Under the pieces are notes generated by a model. It saw only the letters and a list, made by a program, of their open reading frames with translations. It had not been told where the DNA came from and made no database searches. The position numbers were made by a program, and so were the translations under genes. Source: Marinobacter persicus (GTDB taxonomy: Bacteria > Pseudomonadota > Gammaproteobacteria > Pseudomonadales > Oleiphilaceae). From it: a stretch of DNA of 64,000 nucleotides. Positions 23,714 to 36,802 of the stretch are shown piece after piece. The first letter of the stretch is position 1. Each line of letters begins with the position of its first letter. Location: positions 1-64,000 of the forward strand of contig NZ_FOSC01000007.1 of the NCBI RefSeq assembly GCF_900114155.1. The letters run 5' to 3'.

Positions 23714-25785
23714 TCGTCGTCTCCAAACAGCTCATCCAGTAAATCCGGATAGGCGCCATCGTCGGGTTTGCCATGTAGGTAGGTTACATCAGATTTCGGT
23801 TTCCTATTGTCGGGCTGCCGGGCTTTTGTCTGTTCGGCCCTTTGAGCATCTCGCTCTTGCTTGCGATTATCTCGTATGCCCCTGACCGTTTCGGCTTTGG
23901 ATTGCTGTTTATTGATGGTGGGACGGGAACGCTCGGCGTTTTTGATGGTGTTGCTGACCAGATTTTCCAGGTCCCGTTTACTGATTGTCTCGGCCACTTT
24001 TGCGGCGCTCGTGGCTTTTCGCTGTTCTTCCTGGCTGGTCCATAACTCCCACATGGACTTGCCGCGAAACTGGCGTGAGCGATCGGTCAGAGAACACACC
24101 CAGTATTCCGAACTGTCTTTTTCCGGGAACAGATAAATATGATCAGCCACTGCAGGATCGTAGGCTGCCTGAAGGTCTGTGACTCTGCGTTCTCCGTTAC
24201 GGTGGAGCCATCCGGAGGCTAACAACTCCTTCGACGTGTAGTAAGCGCCAAAACAACTAACCCCCAGATCAGAAAGATAGACTTTTTGACGCGGCAACAA
24301 AGCAATCCGCAGGGCTTGTTCCGATACGTTCTTCAACCGACCAGTTCGATTCTTTATGCCCCAATTCCAGATATTGAGCGGGGTTAACGCCATATCGTTT
24401 GGCATATCCGGATCACGGTCGTACTTCGACAACACGGCATATTGATTTCGGTGAAGAATCGAGGCGACCATGATTTGGGTGAAATCGTCCAGAGTTAGCG
24501 TTGCATCCAGCCTGTAGTCCTTTCCGCCCTGCTTTCTAACTTTTGTGCCTGTTACCACACCGGGCGTAAACGGCTTGAATTCTGCTTGGAGGGTTCGGAA
24601 ATAACGCTCGACAATGCCTTTTGCATCTCCCCGGTATGGCGGGGTGGTCTCAATGCGCACGCCAAATGCTTTTTCCAGGGATTCAATCTGGTGCCCCAGT
24701 AATTCCCCACGGTCCGCGAGAATCGCATCTGGCACGCCAACGGTTGGCCACTGCTCTGAAGTAATCTCCGCGCCATAACGGGCACAGAGTTCAGACTTGT
24801 CTAACATCGACGTAGACAGTGCATTCATTGCTGTCACATAGGATGGGTTTTCCAAACCGATGTAGAAGCCGGTCACCATGCGGCTAAAAACATCAACCAC
24901 CACATACAGAGTAGGACGACCGATGACTCGTTGCCGGTCGGCCGATAACAGGTAAACATCGGCAATCGTCGCATCAACTTCATACCTTGAGCCTGGCCCC
25001 ACCACTCCTGCTGTGGCAGTCCCTATTAAGGGCCGAATATCTTTTTGGTAGGAGATTCTGTTTACTCTAAGGCGAATGCGGTCGGCATTCTCATACTCTC
25101 GGTGATAGAAATATCTTATTTGAGCAATTGTTGGATAATCTTCGGGCTGCACATTCGGGTTGGCGGCCTCGAACATGTCGATGAATCGTCTATGGGCGTA
25201 TGGCAGGGAATGGCCTTTGTCGTTCACATAGTAGCGATCAAGTACCAGACGGAACATCTTTTCGATGGAGGCATCAACGGTAATCCCGGTACCCGGTGAG
25301 GTTTTCCGGGGTCGACCCAGTTTCTTCTTGGAAACTTTTTTCTGCCCTTTTCCCCCGGATTTTCGGTAATCCGGCAACAGAGCGTTGGGCATTGCACCGC
25401 GCTGCCAGTACTGCCGAAGGTTTTTATAAAGCGATTTCCTGGGTGTGCCAGTTTCATCGCTACGCGACTGAACTAACCGGCCCCTGCCACTACGGTAATA
25501 AATTTCTTCATCAGCAAGCAGAGGAGCTATTAATTCATATCGCTGATCCCGAATCACCTGGGCTTTACTGCCTTGTTCGACGATCAGTGCGGCAAGCTCC
25601 TGATAGGGATCTTCTACCCGGCGCAGTGATTCATCAAGTATCCATTGTTCGATCTCAGCGGTTCTTACCAACTCCGGCCATGCTTTATCTGAGTCAATAT
25701 TTATCCAGAGCACATGTTGGTCCGCCAGTGCCAATATGCGATGCCGTTCCTGCTCCAGCTGGAAGACGTCATTGATTCGCAGCAT
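23710..25785 (-). CDS. tnsB: TnsB, DDE transposase
   Basis: 691 aa. The RNase H-type catalytic triad is visible as D271 (YEVDATIADV), D358 (ILADRGELLG) and E393 (AKGIVERYF), almost the same positions as in Tn7 TnsB. The N-terminal region (about 1-240) is the end-binding part; the C-terminal tail is basic and contacts TnsC in Tn7. It makes the 3' cuts and joins transposon ends to target. It overlaps tnsA by 17 bp and tnsC by 4 bp. Its expected binding sites are seen at 26641-26696. Confidence 0.96.
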   Translation of the reverse strand: MLRINDVFQLEQERHRILALADQHVLWINIDSDKAWPELVRTAEIEQWILDESLRRVEDPYQELAALIVEQGSKAQVIRDQRYELIAPLLADEEIYYRSGRGRLVQSRSDETGTPRKSLYKNLRQYWQRGAMPNALLPDYRKSGGKGQKKVSKKKLGRPRKTSPGTGITVDASIEKMFRLVLDRYYVNDKGHSLPYAHRRFIDMFEAANPNVQPEDYPTIAQIRYFYHREYENADRIRLRVNRISYQKDIRPLIGTATAGVVGPGSRYEVDATIADVYLLSADRQRVIGRPTLYVVVDVFSRMVTGFYIGLENPSYVTAMNALSTSMLDKSELCARYGAEITSEQWPTVGVPDAILADRGELLGHQIESLEKAFGVRIETTPPYRGDAKGIVERYFRTLQAEFKPFTPGVVTGTKVRKQGGKDYRLDATLTLDDFTQIMVASILHRNQYAVLSKYDRDPDMPNDMALTPLNIWNWGIKNRTGRLKNVSEQALRIALLPRQKVYLSDLGVSCFGAYYTSKELLASGWLHRNGERRVTDLQAAYDPAVADHIYLFPEKDSSEYWVCSLTDRSRQFRGKSMWELWTSQEEQRKATSAAKVAETISKRDLENLVSNTIKNAERSRPTINKQQSKAETVRGIRDNRKQERDAQRAEQTKARQPDNRKPKSDVTYLHGKPDDGAYPDLLDELFGDDE

Positions 25786-26590
25786 AACTTGCCCTCAGCA
25801 GCGCGATGTCCTCAACCACCTGTAAGTCTTGTGATACCAGCTTGATCCAGGGAATGGATATATCAAACGTCAATGCCCTTAAAGCTGCCAGCGCCCGTAA
25901 TCTTGCGAGCGATGTGCCTGGCTCCAGTGAATAGGAATGGTCAACCATCATGCCGACATCGGATAGCCTGGCATTAGGATTGTTTGCCAACACCTCGACA
26001 TAGATTGGCAAACTCTGGAATAGGATCTCCAGGCTCTCACTTTGGACCCGGGCCGAGTAAAGCAGATCCAGATTTGCCATTACGATAGGAGGCATCTGCT
26101 TCTCGGTTATCAGATACCAGGGGATGCCTTTACGTTTCCAATACCGGCGCTCAATTTCCAGTTTTTCGACTGTGCGCGAATCCATGAGGTCGGGCGAGGT
26201 TTTCACCTGAACGGCGAATCTCTTTGGCCCGGAAGGCGTGGAAAGGTCAACCACAAAATCGCTGGACATGATCTGATGGTATCCGCCTGCTTCGGGGTGG
26301 CGAATATTGGCTTGCTCAGCCACTGAGAGGGTGTCTTCTATTCGGAGAGGAAATTGTTCACGGATGTCGGTGACATCCGGGTTCCATTCAAGTAGCAGGA
26401 ACGCGGCTAACTCTGTATCTGAGAAGAAATGATGAGTTCGTCCTGTCAGGTGGCCCATCACTCGATGCGAGCGCCCCCTGGAAGATAGATCTCTGACGGT
26501 CAGCCATGGATGGTAATCCTTACCGCTGCCTTTACCACGTTCTTCTTTGATCCACTTCTGGGTTTTCTTGTCGAGTTTGTAGTTGGCCAT
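25769..26590 (-). CDS. tnsA: TnsA, endonuclease subunit of Tn7 transposase
   Basis: 273 aa, the same length as TnsA of Tn7. The restriction-endonuclease-like active site is readable as E60 (SDTELAAFLLLEW), D111 (MSSDFVVDL), Q128 and K130 (VQVKTSPD), matching E63, D114 and K132 in Tn7. It makes the 5'-strand cuts, so the element should move by cut-and-paste rather than replicatively. It is the first gene of the tns operon; the start codon lies about 50 bp inside the TnsB sites, with GGGAGTGATAGGGA before the ATG. Confidence 0.95.
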   Translation of the reverse strand: MANYKLDKKTQKWIKEERGKGSGKDYHPWLTVRDLSSRGRSHRVMGHLTGRTHHFFSDTELAAFLLLEWNPDVTDIREQFPLRIEDTLSVAEQANIRHPEAGGYHQIMSSDFVVDLSTPSGPKRFAVQVKTSPDLMDSRTVEKLEIERRYWKRKGIPWYLITEKQMPPIVMANLDLLYSARVQSESLEILFQSLPIYVEVLANNPNARLSDVGMMVDHSYSLEPGTSLARLRALAALRALTFDISIPWIKLVSQDLQVVEDIALLRASYAANQ

Positions 26591-26640
26591 TCCCTATCAC
26601 TCCCGAGGAGAATAGCCTAACTTTGCCACATAGGCCGCTA

Positions 26641-26706
26641 GTTACCAACTTTATTATAAAGTTACCAACTCTTTTATGGTGTTACCAACTTTATTATGAC
26701 CCCACA
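26641..26706 (-). repeat. Tn7-type right end with three TnsB binding sites
   Basis: On the minus strand the end begins TGTGGGGTCA (26706-26697). It is followed by three copies of AAAGTTGGTAAC-like sequence, seen on the plus strand as GTTACCAACT at 26641, 26661 and 26681, spaced exactly 20 bp apart and followed by TTATTAT or similar. A degenerate fourth site (CTAACTTTGCC) may lie at 26617-26627. The terminal TGTGGG and the AGTTGG core match the Tn7 end architecture. Confidence 0.92.
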
Positions 26707-26790
26707 GAGACGGTCATCAGCAGCCGGCGAATCATTCGACCGTCACACTCTTCGCCAGATTCCGCGGCTGATCCACGTCAGTGCCCTTCA
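26707..26790 (-). other. attTn7 attachment region at the 3' end of glmS
   Basis: The transposon end at 26706 is separated from the glmS stop codon (26732-26734) by 25 bp, the canonical attTn7 spacing. The conserved last codons of glmS (ending NLAKSVTVE), which TnsD reads in Tn7, are intact. GAGAC at 26707-26711 is the expected 5-bp target duplication; its partner at the left end is not in the window. The normal glmS terminator has been displaced by the insertion. Confidence 0.88.
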
Positions 26791-28564
26791 GCACCGCCAC
26801 GTGATAGGACAGCAGCTGCAGCGGCACGGTGTAGACGATGGGCGCCGTGATTTCGTGCACTTCCGGCAACTGCATCACGTGAATGCCCTCTTCCTCCTGC
26901 ACGCCAGCGGACTTGTCGGCGAAGACAAACAGTTCGCCGCCCCGGGCGCGCACTTCTTCCAGGTTGGATTTGAGTTTTTCAACCAGGTCGTTATTGGGCG
27001 CCACGGTGACTACGGGCATTTCGCTGTCCACCAGCGCCAGCGGGCCGTGTTTGAGTTCGCCGGCCGGGTAGGCTTCGGCGTGGATGTAGGAGATTTCCTT
27101 GAGCTTGAGCGCCCCTTCCATGGCCACCGGGAATTGCGAGCCCCGGCCCAGGAACAGGCTGTGGAATTTATCCATGAAGGCTTTGGACATCTCTTCGATG
27201 CCTGCATTGAGGGCCAGGATGTCGCTAACCTGCCCGGGCACCAGGTGCAGGGCTTTGACGATTTCCGCTTCCTTGTCTTCGGCAAGGCCATTGTGACGGG
27301 CCAGGGCCAGGGTGAAGATCAGCAGCGCGGTAAGCTGGGTGGTAAACGCCTTGGTGGAGGCCACACCGATTTCCGGGCCGGCCTGGGTCATGATCACCAG
27401 GTCGGATTCGCGCACCAGCGAGCTGCCCGGCACGTTGCAGATGGCGAGCGCCGCGCGGAAGCCTGCTTTCTTGGCCTGGCGCAGGGCAGCAAGGGTGTCG
27501 GCGGTTTCGCCGGACTGGGATATGCACAGGAACAGGGTGTCTGGCTGGATCACGTGTTTGCGGTAGCGGAACTCGGAGGCCACTTCCACCGAGCAGGGCA
27601 CGCCGGCCAGCTCTTCAATCCAGTAACGGGCCACCATGCCGGCGTGGTATGAGGTGCCGCAGGCGATGATCTGTACGTGCCGCACGTTGTCCAGCAGGTT
27701 GGCGGCCTCGGTGCCCAGGGCCTGTTCCAGCACGCGGGAACCGGTAACCCGGCCTTCCATGGTGGCCTTGATCACTTTCGGTTGCTCGTAGATCTCCTTG
27801 AGCATGAAGTGGCGGTATTCGCCCTTGTCGGCGGAATCGGCACCATGCTCAAAGCGGGTGATGTCCCGTTCAACCGGTGTGCCTTCCCGATCGTGAATCT
27901 CGATGCTGTTCCTGCGGATGTCGGCGATGTCCCCTTCTTCCAGGAACATGAAACGGTCGGTCACCGGCAACAGGGCCAGTTGGTCGGAGGCAATGAAGTT
28001 CTCGCCGATACCCACGCCCACCACCAGGGGGCTGCCCTCGCGGCACACCACCATGTGATCCGGCTCATCAGCATGCACCACAGACAGTGCATAGGCACCG
28101 CGCAGGCGGGTGATGGCGGCTTTTACCGCATCATACAGTTTGCCCAGCTTTCGGTAGTGCTTTTCGATCAGGTGCGCGACCACTTCGGTGTCGGTCTGGG
28201 AGGTGAACTCGAAGCCCTCGGCTTTCAGTTCGTCGCGCAGTTCCTGGTAATTTTCAATGATACCGTTGTGAACAATGGCCAGGCGTTCACCGGACATGTG
28301 CGGATGGGCGTTTACCTGGGACGGCACGCCGTGGGTGGCCCAGCGGGTGTGGGCAATGCCCAGGTGGCCTTCCAGCGGGTGGGCGGTAACGGCGTCGGCC
28401 AGGGCGGCCACCTTGCCAACTTCCCGGGCACGCTGGGTCTGGTTGCTGCCATTGACCACGGCCATACCGGCGGAGTCGTAACCGCGATACTCAAGACGGC
28501 GCAGTCCTTCCAGCAAAATTCCCTGAACGTCCCGTTCAGAAACCGCTCCTACAATCCCACACAT
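26732..28564 (-). CDS. glmS: Glutamine--fructose-6-phosphate aminotransferase (isomerizing)
   Basis: 610 aa, the normal family length. The N-terminal glutaminase domain starts [14 protein letters not shown], with Cys1 exposed as nucleophile after Met removal, and contains RWATHG and HNGIIENY. Two SIS domains follow ([44 protein letters not shown]), ending in the conserved NLAKSVTVE. It makes glucosamine-6-phosphate from fructose-6-phosphate and glutamine, the first step to peptidoglycan and LPS amino sugars. It is 28 bp after glmU. The end of the gene is the Tn7 target and is undamaged. Confidence 0.98.
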   Translation of the reverse strand: MCGIVGAVSERDVQGILLEGLRRLEYRGYDSAGMAVVNGSNQTQRAREVGKVAALADAVTAHPLEGHLGIAHTRWATHGVPSQVNAHPHMSGERLAIVHNGIIENYQELRDELKAEGFEFTSQTDTEVVAHLIEKHYRKLGKLYDAVKAAITRLRGAYALSVVHADEPDHMVVCREGSPLVVGVGIGENFIASDQLALLPVTDRFMFLEEGDIADIRRNSIEIHDREGTPVERDITRFEHGADSADKGEYRHFMLKEIYEQPKVIKATMEGRVTGSRVLEQALGTEAANLLDNVRHVQIIACGTSYHAGMVARYWIEELAGVPCSVEVASEFRYRKHVIQPDTLFLCISQSGETADTLAALRQAKKAGFRAALAICNVPGSSLVRESDLVIMTQAGPEIGVASTKAFTTQLTALLIFTLALARHNGLAEDKEAEIVKALHLVPGQVSDILALNAGIEEMSKAFMDKFHSLFLGRGSQFPVAMEGALKLKEISYIHAEAYPAGELKHGPLALVDSEMPVVTVAPNNDLVEKLKSNLEEVRARGGELFVFADKSAGVQEEEGIHVMQLPEVHEITAPIVYTVPLQLLSYHVAVLKGTDVDQPRNLAKSVTVE

Positions 28565-28592
28565 GCTGATGTCACCTGTTGGTTATCTGTCG

Positions 28593-29957
28593 TTAGGCTT
28601 TTTTCGGCCGTTCCCAGCCGGTAATGTTGCGCTGCTTGCCGCGGGCCACGGCCAGTTCGTTATCGCCCACATCACGGGTGATTGTGGAACCCGCGCCGAT
28701 GGTCGCGTCCTGGCCAAGGATAACGGGTGCCACCAGTGAGCTGTTTGAACCCACAAATACGCCATCACCCATCACCGTCCGGTGCTTGTTCACCCCATCA
28801 TAATTGCAGGTGATGGTGCCTGCACCCACGTTTACATTACGACCCATTGAGGTATCACCCACGTAGCTGAGGTGATTGATTTTGCTGCCTTCGCCGATGA
28901 CCGCTTTTTTTGTTTCCACAAAGTTGCCAACCTTGGTGTTGGCCGCCAGTTCGGTGCCCGGCCGCAGACGGGCAAAGGGGCCAACCTCGGCATTGGCGCC
29001 CACACTGGCGCCTTCAATCACCGAGTTGGCTTTGATGGTGGCACCGTCGGCAATGGTGGCGTCCTTGATCACGCAACCCGGGCCAATGCTAACGTTGCTG
29101 CCAAGCGTCACCTTGCCTTCAAAAACAACGTTCACATCGATCCACAGGTCGTTCCCGATGGTCACCTCGCCGCGTACGTCCAGGCGGGCCGGATCGGCGA
29201 GGGTGGCGCCTTCGGTCATCAGGCGATTCGCCTGCTGGCGCTGGTACCAACGTTCCAGTTCCGCCAGTTGCAGACGGTTGTTCACACCCTGAACTTCGAA
29301 CGGATTGAGCGGCTGGGAAACGGTGATCGACAAGCCTTTGTCGCCGGCCATGGCGATGATATCGGTCAGATAGTATTCGCCCTGGGCATTGCTGTTGGAG
29401 AGCGTCGGCAGCCAGTCTTTCAGGTGTTTTGCGGACACAGCCAGTATGCCGGTGTTGACCTCTTTGATTTCCTGCTGTTCGGCGCTGGCGTCTTTCTGTT
29501 CGACAATCGCCTGCACCTGACCGGCCGCGTTGCGGACAATCCGGCCGTAGCCGTGGGGATTTGCCATATCCACGGTGAGCAGCGCCAGGTTGCTTTCGTC
29601 CAGGTCAGAGACCATGGCTTCCAGCGTGTTTCTTGCGGTCAGCGGCACGTCGCCGTACAGCACCAGCACCCGGGCGTTGTCCGGCAAGTGCGGAAGTGCC
29701 TGGGCAACCGCGTGGCCGGTGCCCAACTGTTCGGTCTGCATGACCCAGTTCACCGAATTGTCCGGCAAAGACGCCCGAACGGCTTCGGCGCCGTGGCCAA
29801 TTACCGTGTGAATTTGCTCCGCGCCCAGCTGGCGGGCGGTATCAACCACATGGTGGAGCATGGGTTTGCCGGCTACCGGGTGCAGCACCTTGGGCAGTGC
29901 GGATTTCATCCTTGAGCCCTGGCCGGCGGCCAGAATCACAACGTGTAACGGGGTCAT
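28593..29957 (-). CDS. glmU: Bifunctional GlcNAc-1-P uridyltransferase / glucosamine-1-P acetyltransferase
   Basis: 454 aa. The N-terminal pyrophosphorylase domain has [18 protein letters not shown] (nucleotide-binding loop) and LVLYGDVPL. From about residue 250 the protein turns into hexapeptide repeats of a left-handed beta-helix ([17 protein letters not shown] onward), the acetyltransferase domain, with the conserved [11 protein letters not shown]. It forms UDP-GlcNAc for the cell envelope. It is followed by glmS after 28 bp. Upstream lies the atp operon terminator, so glmUS is likely transcribed separately. Confidence 0.98.
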   Translation of the reverse strand: MTPLHVVILAAGQGSRMKSALPKVLHPVAGKPMLHHVVDTARQLGAEQIHTVIGHGAEAVRASLPDNSVNWVMQTEQLGTGHAVAQALPHLPDNARVLVLYGDVPLTARNTLEAMVSDLDESNLALLTVDMANPHGYGRIVRNAAGQVQAIVEQKDASAEQQEIKEVNTGILAVSAKHLKDWLPTLSNSNAQGEYYLTDIIAMAGDKGLSITVSQPLNPFEVQGVNNRLQLAELERWYQRQQANRLMTEGATLADPARLDVRGEVTIGNDLWIDVNVVFEGKVTLGSNVSIGPGCVIKDATIADGATIKANSVIEGASVGANAEVGPFARLRPGTELAANTKVGNFVETKKAVIGEGSKINHLSYVGDTSMGRNVNVGAGTITCNYDGVNKHRTVMGDGVFVGSNSSLVAPVILGQDATIGAGSTITRDVGDNELAVARGKQRNITGWERPKKA

Positions 29958-29993
29958 GGGGCGTTACGCTCCGGTTTTCTTGGTCGGTAGAAA

Positions 29994-30067
29994 TAAAAAA
30001 ACCGCTTCCCGGCGAAAGGAGTCCTGTTCCTGGAGGAACAGAACCACTTCCACCCGCGGATGCGGTT
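29994..30067 (-). terminator. Rho-independent terminator of the atp operon
   Basis: Read on the minus strand, ACCGC (30066-30062) pairs with GCGGT (30005-30001), followed by a run of T residues (plus-strand A-run at 29994-30000). A second perfect hairpin inside (CTGTTCC-TGGA-GGAACAG, 30024-30041) makes a branched stem. It lies 38 bp after the atpC stop codon and before glmU. Confidence 0.75.
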
Positions 30068-30104
30068 CATCGTCAGGCCACTCCGGGCACCGACACAAGC
30101 CTGC

Positions 30105-30527
30105 TTAACGCAGGTTCTTGCGCAGTTTCTGGATGGTACGCAGCTGAGCGGCGGCTTCTGCCAGCTCGGCGGCGGCCCGGGAGTATTCGAATTCGCCTGT
30201 TTTGTTCGCCAGTGCCTTCTCGGCTTCCTTCTGGGCTTCCAGTGCTGCGGCTTCGTCCACGTCTTTGGCGCGAATCGCAGTGTCGGCCATCAGGGTCACG
30301 AGGTTGGGCTGTACTTCCAGGTAACCCCCGGAAACGTACAGGATCTCCTCGCTGCCACCCTGCTTGATGATCCGCACCGAACCGGGCTTGAGCTCGGTCA
30401 GGAGCGGAGCATGGCCCAGCTGGATGCCAAGCTCACCCTCGGTGCCGGTAGCGATAAGCATCTCTACCAGCCCGGAGTAGATCTTTTCCTCGGCACTTAC
30501 GACGTCACAATGTACGGTCATAGCCAT
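30105..30527 (-). CDS. atpC: ATP synthase epsilon subunit
   Basis: 140 aa. The N-terminal beta-sandwich ([21 protein letters not shown], then [19 protein letters not shown]) and the C-terminal two-helix hairpin with an Ala-rich segment are typical of the F1 central-stalk epsilon subunit, which couples rotation to catalysis and inhibits ATP hydrolysis. It is the last gene of the atp operon, 37 bp after atpD, and is followed by a terminator. Confidence 0.97.
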   Translation of the reverse strand: MAMTVHCDVVSAEEKIYSGLVEMLIATGTEGELGIQLGHAPLLTELKPGSVRIIKQGGSEEILYVSGGYLEVQPNLVTLMADTAIRAKDVDEAAALEAQKEAEKALANKTGEFEYSRAAAELAEAAAQLRTIQKLRKNLR

Positions 30528-30564
30528 GTCTTACGCCTCTTGCGTCAGAAAGGAAAGAAGGGGT

Positions 30565-31983
<1,419 letters not shown>

Positions 31984-32010
31984 TCAATAAAACCAGTAGG
32001 GTTGTAAGCG

Positions 32011-32874
32011 TTAACCAACAGAAGCCGCGCCGCTTACAATCTCCGAAATCTCCTGGGTGATGGCTGCCTGACGGGCCTTGTTGTAGGCCAACTGAAGCTC
32101 ATCGATGATGCTACCGGCGTTGTCGGTCGCGCTCTTCATGGCGATCATCCGGGCAGCCTGTTCACAGGCCAGATTCTCTACCACACCCTGATACACCTGG
32201 GATTCGATATAACGTGGCAAAAGCCCGTCAAGAATCGGACGTGAATCCGGCTCATAGAGATAATCCCACTGGTGACCCACATCTTCGTCTTCGCCTTCCG
32301 GCAGGGGCAGCAGCTGCAGCGATTTGGGGCTCTGAGTCATGGTGTTCACGAACTCATTGCTTACCAGGTACAAGCGGTCGATCTTGCCTTCTTCGAAGGC
32401 GTCGAGCATGACCTTAACGCTGCCTACCAGCTCGTTTGCAGAGGGGTTGTCACCCATGTGGGTAACCGCCGCTACAACCTTGCCACCGTAGTTACGGAAG
32501 AAAGACGCGCCTTTTTGCCCCAGGGCGCAGATGTCGGTCTCAACACCTTTTTCTTTCCATTCACGCATTTCGCGAACCAGCAGCTTGAACGTATTGGTGT
32601 TCAAACCACCACACAGGCCACGGTCGGAGGAGACCACAATGTAGCCTACGCGGTTGACGTCGCGTTCCTGCATGAACGGATGACGGTAATCCTTGTTGGA
32701 CTTGGCAATGTGCCCGATTACCTGCCGCATCTTTTCAGCGTACGGGCGGGTTGCCTGCATACGCTCCTGAGCCTTACGCATTTTACTTGCCGCCACCATT
32801 TCCATGGCGGAAGTGATCTTCTGCGTGCTCTTGATGCTTCCGATCTGATTACGTATTTCTTTTCCGACGGCCAT
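32011..32874 (-). CDS. atpG: ATP synthase gamma subunit
   Basis: 287 aa. The N-terminal helix ([31 protein letters not shown]) and the C-terminal helix ([42 protein letters not shown]) form the rotating coiled coil of the F1 central stalk; [11 protein letters not shown] is the conserved internal motif. It is preceded by atpA with a 69-bp gap. Confidence 0.98.
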   Translation of the reverse strand: MAVGKEIRNQIGSIKSTQKITSAMEMVAASKMRKAQERMQATRPYAEKMRQVIGHIAKSNKDYRHPFMQERDVNRVGYIVVSSDRGLCGGLNTNTFKLLVREMREWKEKGVETDICALGQKGASFFRNYGGKVVAAVTHMGDNPSANELVGSVKVMLDAFEEGKIDRLYLVSNEFVNTMTQSPKSLQLLPLPEGEDEDVGHQWDYLYEPDSRPILDGLLPRYIESQVYQGVVENLACEQAARMIAMKSATDNAGSIIDELQLAYNKARQAAITQEISEIVSGAASVG

Positions 32875-32943
32875 AAGTCACTGCCTTTTCAAGTTAGACA
32901 CTCAAATGCACCATCAGGCCCGCACTCGGCGGGCCCGTTGGAT

Positions 32944-34488
32944 TTACCAGCTCTGAGTGGTCTTGAATTTCTCCAGAGCAGCTTTCAGGCCAGCTTTGAT
33001 GTCGTCGTTGTAGTTGCCATCCGGGCCGATCTGGTCCAGCAGCTCTTTCTGCTCGGAACGCATCCAGTCCAGCAGCTGCGCTTCGAATGCTACAACCTTG
33101 TCTACGTCAACATCGTCCAGGAAGCCTTCGTTGGCTGCGAACAGTACGGTACCCATTTCCGCAACGGACATCGGGCTGTACTGGTTCTGCTTCATCAGCT
33201 CGGTGACGCGCTGACCGTGTTCCAGCTGCTTACGGGTTGCTTCGTCGAGGTCGGAAGCGAACTGGGCGAATGCCGCCAGTTCCCGGTACTGGGCCAGGGC
33301 CAGACGAATGTTACCGCCGAGCTTCTTCATGATCTTGGTCTGGGCAGAACCACCCACACGGGATACGGAGATACCCGCGTTCATCGCCGGACGGATACCG
33401 GAGTTGAACAGGTTGGTTTCCAGGAAGATCTGACCGTCGGTGATGGAAATCACGTTGGTCGGTACGAAAGCGGAAACGTCACCTGCCTGGGTTTCGATGA
33501 TCGGCAGCGCGGTCAGAGAACCGGTCTTGCCTTTCACTTCGCCGTTGGTGAGGCGTTCAACTTCGTCGGCGTTGATCCGGGAAGCACGCTCCAGCAGACG
33601 GGAGTGCAGGTAGAATACGTCACCCGGGAATGCTTCACGGCCCGGCGGACGACGCAGCAGCAGGGAGATCTGACGATACGCAACGGCCTGCTTGGACAGG
33701 TCATCGTATACGATCAGAGCATCTTCGCCGCGGTCGCGGAAAAATTCACCCATGGAGGTACCGGCGTACGGGGCCAGGTACTGCATGGAAGCCGGATCAG
33801 CGGCGCCCGCCGCAACAACGATGGTGTGATCCATCGCATCGTGTTCTTCAAGCTTACGTACAACCGCAGCAATGGAAGACTGCTTCTGGCCGATAGCTAC
33901 GTAGATACACTTGATGCCGGTGTTCTTCTGGTTGATGATCGCGTCGATGGCGACGGCGGTCTTACCGATCTGGCGGTCACCGATGATCAGCTCACGCTGG
34001 CCACGACCGATGGGTACCATGGTGTCGATCGGCTTCAGACCGGTCTGTACCGGCTCATCAACGGACTGACGGGCGATAACGCCAGGTGCTACCTTTTCGA
34101 TCGGTGAGGTTTCGCTGTTGCCCAGCTCGCCCTTGCCGTCGATCGGGTTACCCAGACCGTCAACAACGCGGCCCAGCAGTTCACGGCCAACCGGAACTTC
34201 CAGGATACGACCGGTACAACGAACCTTCTGACCTTCGGCCAGATCTTCGTAGTCGCCCAGTACAACCGCGCCCACGGAATCACGCTCCAGGTTCAGAGCC
34301 ATGCCGTAAGTGCCGTTGGCAAATTCAATCATCTCGCCGTACATAACGTCGGCAAGACCGTGGATCAGTACGATACCGTCGGAAACGGACAGGATCGTAC
34401 CTTCGTTTTTAGCTTCGGAAGAGATATCGAGCTTTTCGATTCTCTTCTTGATGATGTCACTGATCTCGGATGGATTCAGTTGCTGCAT
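32944..34488 (-). CDS. atpA: ATP synthase alpha subunit
   Basis: 514 aa from the ATG at 34488 ([18 protein letters not shown]); the open frame extends upstream to 34557, inside atpH, but the later start matches the family. Walker A is [15 protein letters not shown] (about 169-183), and the regulatory site region [27 protein letters not shown] is conserved. It is the noncatalytic nucleotide-binding subunit of the F1 hexamer. It lies 28 bp after atpH. Confidence 0.98.
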   Translation of the reverse strand: MQQLNPSEISDIIKKRIEKLDISSEAKNEGTILSVSDGIVLIHGLADVMYGEMIEFANGTYGMALNLERDSVGAVVLGDYEDLAEGQKVRCTGRILEVPVGRELLGRVVDGLGNPIDGKGELGNSETSPIEKVAPGVIARQSVDEPVQTGLKPIDTMVPIGRGQRELIIGDRQIGKTAVAIDAIINQKNTGIKCIYVAIGQKQSSIAAVVRKLEEHDAMDHTIVVAAGAADPASMQYLAPYAGTSMGEFFRDRGEDALIVYDDLSKQAVAYRQISLLLRRPPGREAFPGDVFYLHSRLLERASRINADEVERLTNGEVKGKTGSLTALPIIETQAGDVSAFVPTNVISITDGQIFLETNLFNSGIRPAMNAGISVSRVGGSAQTKIMKKLGGNIRLALAQYRELAAFAQFASDLDEATRKQLEHGQRVTELMKQNQYSPMSVAEMGTVLFAANEGFLDDVDVDKVVAFEAQLLDWMRSEQKELLDQIGPDGNYNDDIKAGLKAALEKFKTTQSW

Positions 34489-34516
34489 GCCTTTGTCCTC
34501 AAACCTTGTGCTGAAA

Positions 34517-35053
34517 TCAGGAGCCCAGAGCTTTGGCCATCTTGGCCAACTTGCCACGGACTGAAGCGTCGATAACCAGGTCGCCTGTGCGTACTACCGC
34601 GCCACCAATCAACGATTGATCCACCGCGGTTTCAAGCTCGACCTTACGCTCCAGTTTTTTGGACAACGCGTCGATCAACTTCTGCTGTTCGTCGGCAGAC
34701 AGCTCGAAGGCGGTATCGATTGTCAGGCTTACGGACTGGTCAAAGTCCGATCTGTACAGATGGAACAGAGCAGAAATTTCCGGCACGAGAGCCAGACGCT
34801 TGTTTTCAGCAAGAATCAACAGGAAGTTTCTGAGTGCTTCCGGCAGCGGCTCTTCAAAACAGTCCACGAAGAGTTCCGCTTTACGCTGCTCAGAGAGGCC
34901 CGGATTGGCCAGAATGTTCGCTACCTCTTGGTCAGCCGCGACCACAGCCGCGAAAGCCAGCGCCTGATCCCACTGATCAATGGCATTCTGGTCTTTGGCG
35001 GCTTCGAATACGGCTTTCGCGTAGGGTCGGGCTAACGTAGTCAGTTGTGCCAT
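34517..35053 (-). CDS. atpH: ATP synthase delta subunit
   Basis: 178 aa. The start [17 protein letters not shown] is the OSCP/delta family signature; the C-terminal domain has the conserved [26 protein letters not shown]. It links F1 to the peripheral stalk formed by the b subunits. It sits 12 bp after atpF. Confidence 0.97.
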   Translation of the reverse strand: MAQLTTLARPYAKAVFEAAKDQNAIDQWDQALAFAAVVAADQEVANILANPGLSEQRKAELFVDCFEEPLPEALRNFLLILAENKRLALVPEISALFHLYRSDFDQSVSLTIDTAFELSADEQQKLIDALSKKLERKVELETAVDQSLIGGAVVRTGDLVIDASVRGKLAKMAKALGS

Positions 35054-35065
35054 GATGACCCTCTT

Positions 35066-35536
35066 TTAGAGTTCTGCGGCCAGCTTGTCCAGCATCTCGC
35101 TGTGAGCTTTGGCGTCTACAGAGGTTTCCAGAATCTTTTCGGCACCGGCGATGGCCAGAGTGGCCACTTCTTTGCGCAGTGCGTCGCGAGCCTGAATACG
35201 CTCCTGTTGAATTTCGGCCCTGGCCTGTTCAATAAGCTTGTCGCCTTCTTTGCGAGCGTCGTCCTTGGAGGCTTCGACGATCTGGGCGGCACGCTTGTTG
35301 GCCTGGTCAATCAGGGCTGCAGCTTCCTCTTTTGCCTGTTGCAATTCTTTCGAGGCTTTTTCCTGCGCAAGTTCCAGATCGAGAGAGGCCCGATCCGCAG
35401 CAGAAAGGCCGTCGGCAATTTTCTTCTGGCGCGCTTCCATGGCAGCCGTGATCGGCGGCCATACATATTTGACGCAGAACCAGACGAAAATAGCGAAGGC
35501 AATTGCTTGCCCTATCAACGTAAGGTTTATATTCAC
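35066..35536 (-). CDS. atpF: ATP synthase b subunit
   Basis: 156 aa. One N-terminal membrane helix ([23 protein letters not shown]) is followed by a long, charged, Ala-rich helix that forms the dimeric peripheral stalk. Length and composition match the standard b subunit. It is located between atpE and atpH. Confidence 0.97.
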   Translation of the reverse strand: MNINLTLIGQAIAFAIFVWFCVKYVWPPITAAMEARQKKIADGLSAADRASLDLELAQEKASKELQQAKEEAAALIDQANKRAAQIVEASKDDARKEGDKLIEQARAEIQQERIQARDALRKEVATLAIAGAEKILETSVDAKAHSEMLDKLAAEL

Positions 35537-35620
35537 GACATATACCTCTTGCTATTCGTTGCGTCCTGGTTTCCGGAAAACCGGGCGCTGCGGTTCAGCG
35601 CCCAGGCCTTTCGGGCGAAA

Positions 35621-35848
35621 TTAACCAGCTACAACGAAGATCAGGTACATCGCGATACCAACACCGATCATCGGTACGGCGTCAAGCAGACCAGCCATGA
35701 TGAAAGTTTTGGTTTGCAGAGACGGAGCCATTTCCGGCTGACGAGCAGAAGATTCAAGCAGCTTGCCGCCCAGCAGAGCGAAGCCGATACCAGTAGCCAG
35801 AGCGCCACAACCCAGGATGATAGCAGCTGCGATGAATACGATTTCCAT
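35621..35848 (-). CDS. atpE: ATP synthase c subunit
   Basis: 75 aa, two membrane helices joined by a polar loop with the conserved Arg-Gln-Pro (residues 36-38). The ion-carrying carboxylate is D56 in [13 protein letters not shown]. The residues of the sodium-binding type are not seen around it, so proton coupling is expected. It forms the c-ring of Fo. Gaps of 84 and 81 bp separate it from atpF and atpB. Confidence 0.97.
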   Translation of the reverse strand: MEIVFIAAAIILGCGALATGIGFALLGGKLLESSARQPEMAPSLQTKTFIMAGLLDAVPMIGVGIAMYLIFVVAG

Positions 35849-35929
35849 TTAAAACTCCTTAGCTTTCAGTTGATTAAAGGTTGATTTAAGATTTTCCAGG
35901 TTTTTATTTCGAAACTTGTCGGCTGCCCG

Positions 35930-36802
<873 letters not shown>

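Larger units (their letters stand above)
18890..26706 (-). mobile_element. Tn7-type transposon: tnsABCDE module and right end (left end not in view)
   Basis: This span holds the complete transposition operon and the glmS-proximal right end of a Tn7-type element. All five proteins are close in length to those of Tn7 (273, 691, 553, 521 and about 551 aa), with catalytic residues in near-identical positions. The element itself continues left: DUF3800-like, qatABCD and probably genes down to at least position 1 are cargo. No second TGTGGG end with TnsB sites was found in the window, so the left boundary is unknown. Possession of both tnsD and tnsE predicts two target pathways: attTn7, and conjugal plasmids or replicating DNA. 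Confidence 0.9.

Noticed and set aside
26865..26885. TCACGTGA cores in glmS (and CACGTG elsewhere) as parS sites
   Set aside because: The flanks do not match TGTTTCACGTGAAACA; only the central bases agree.
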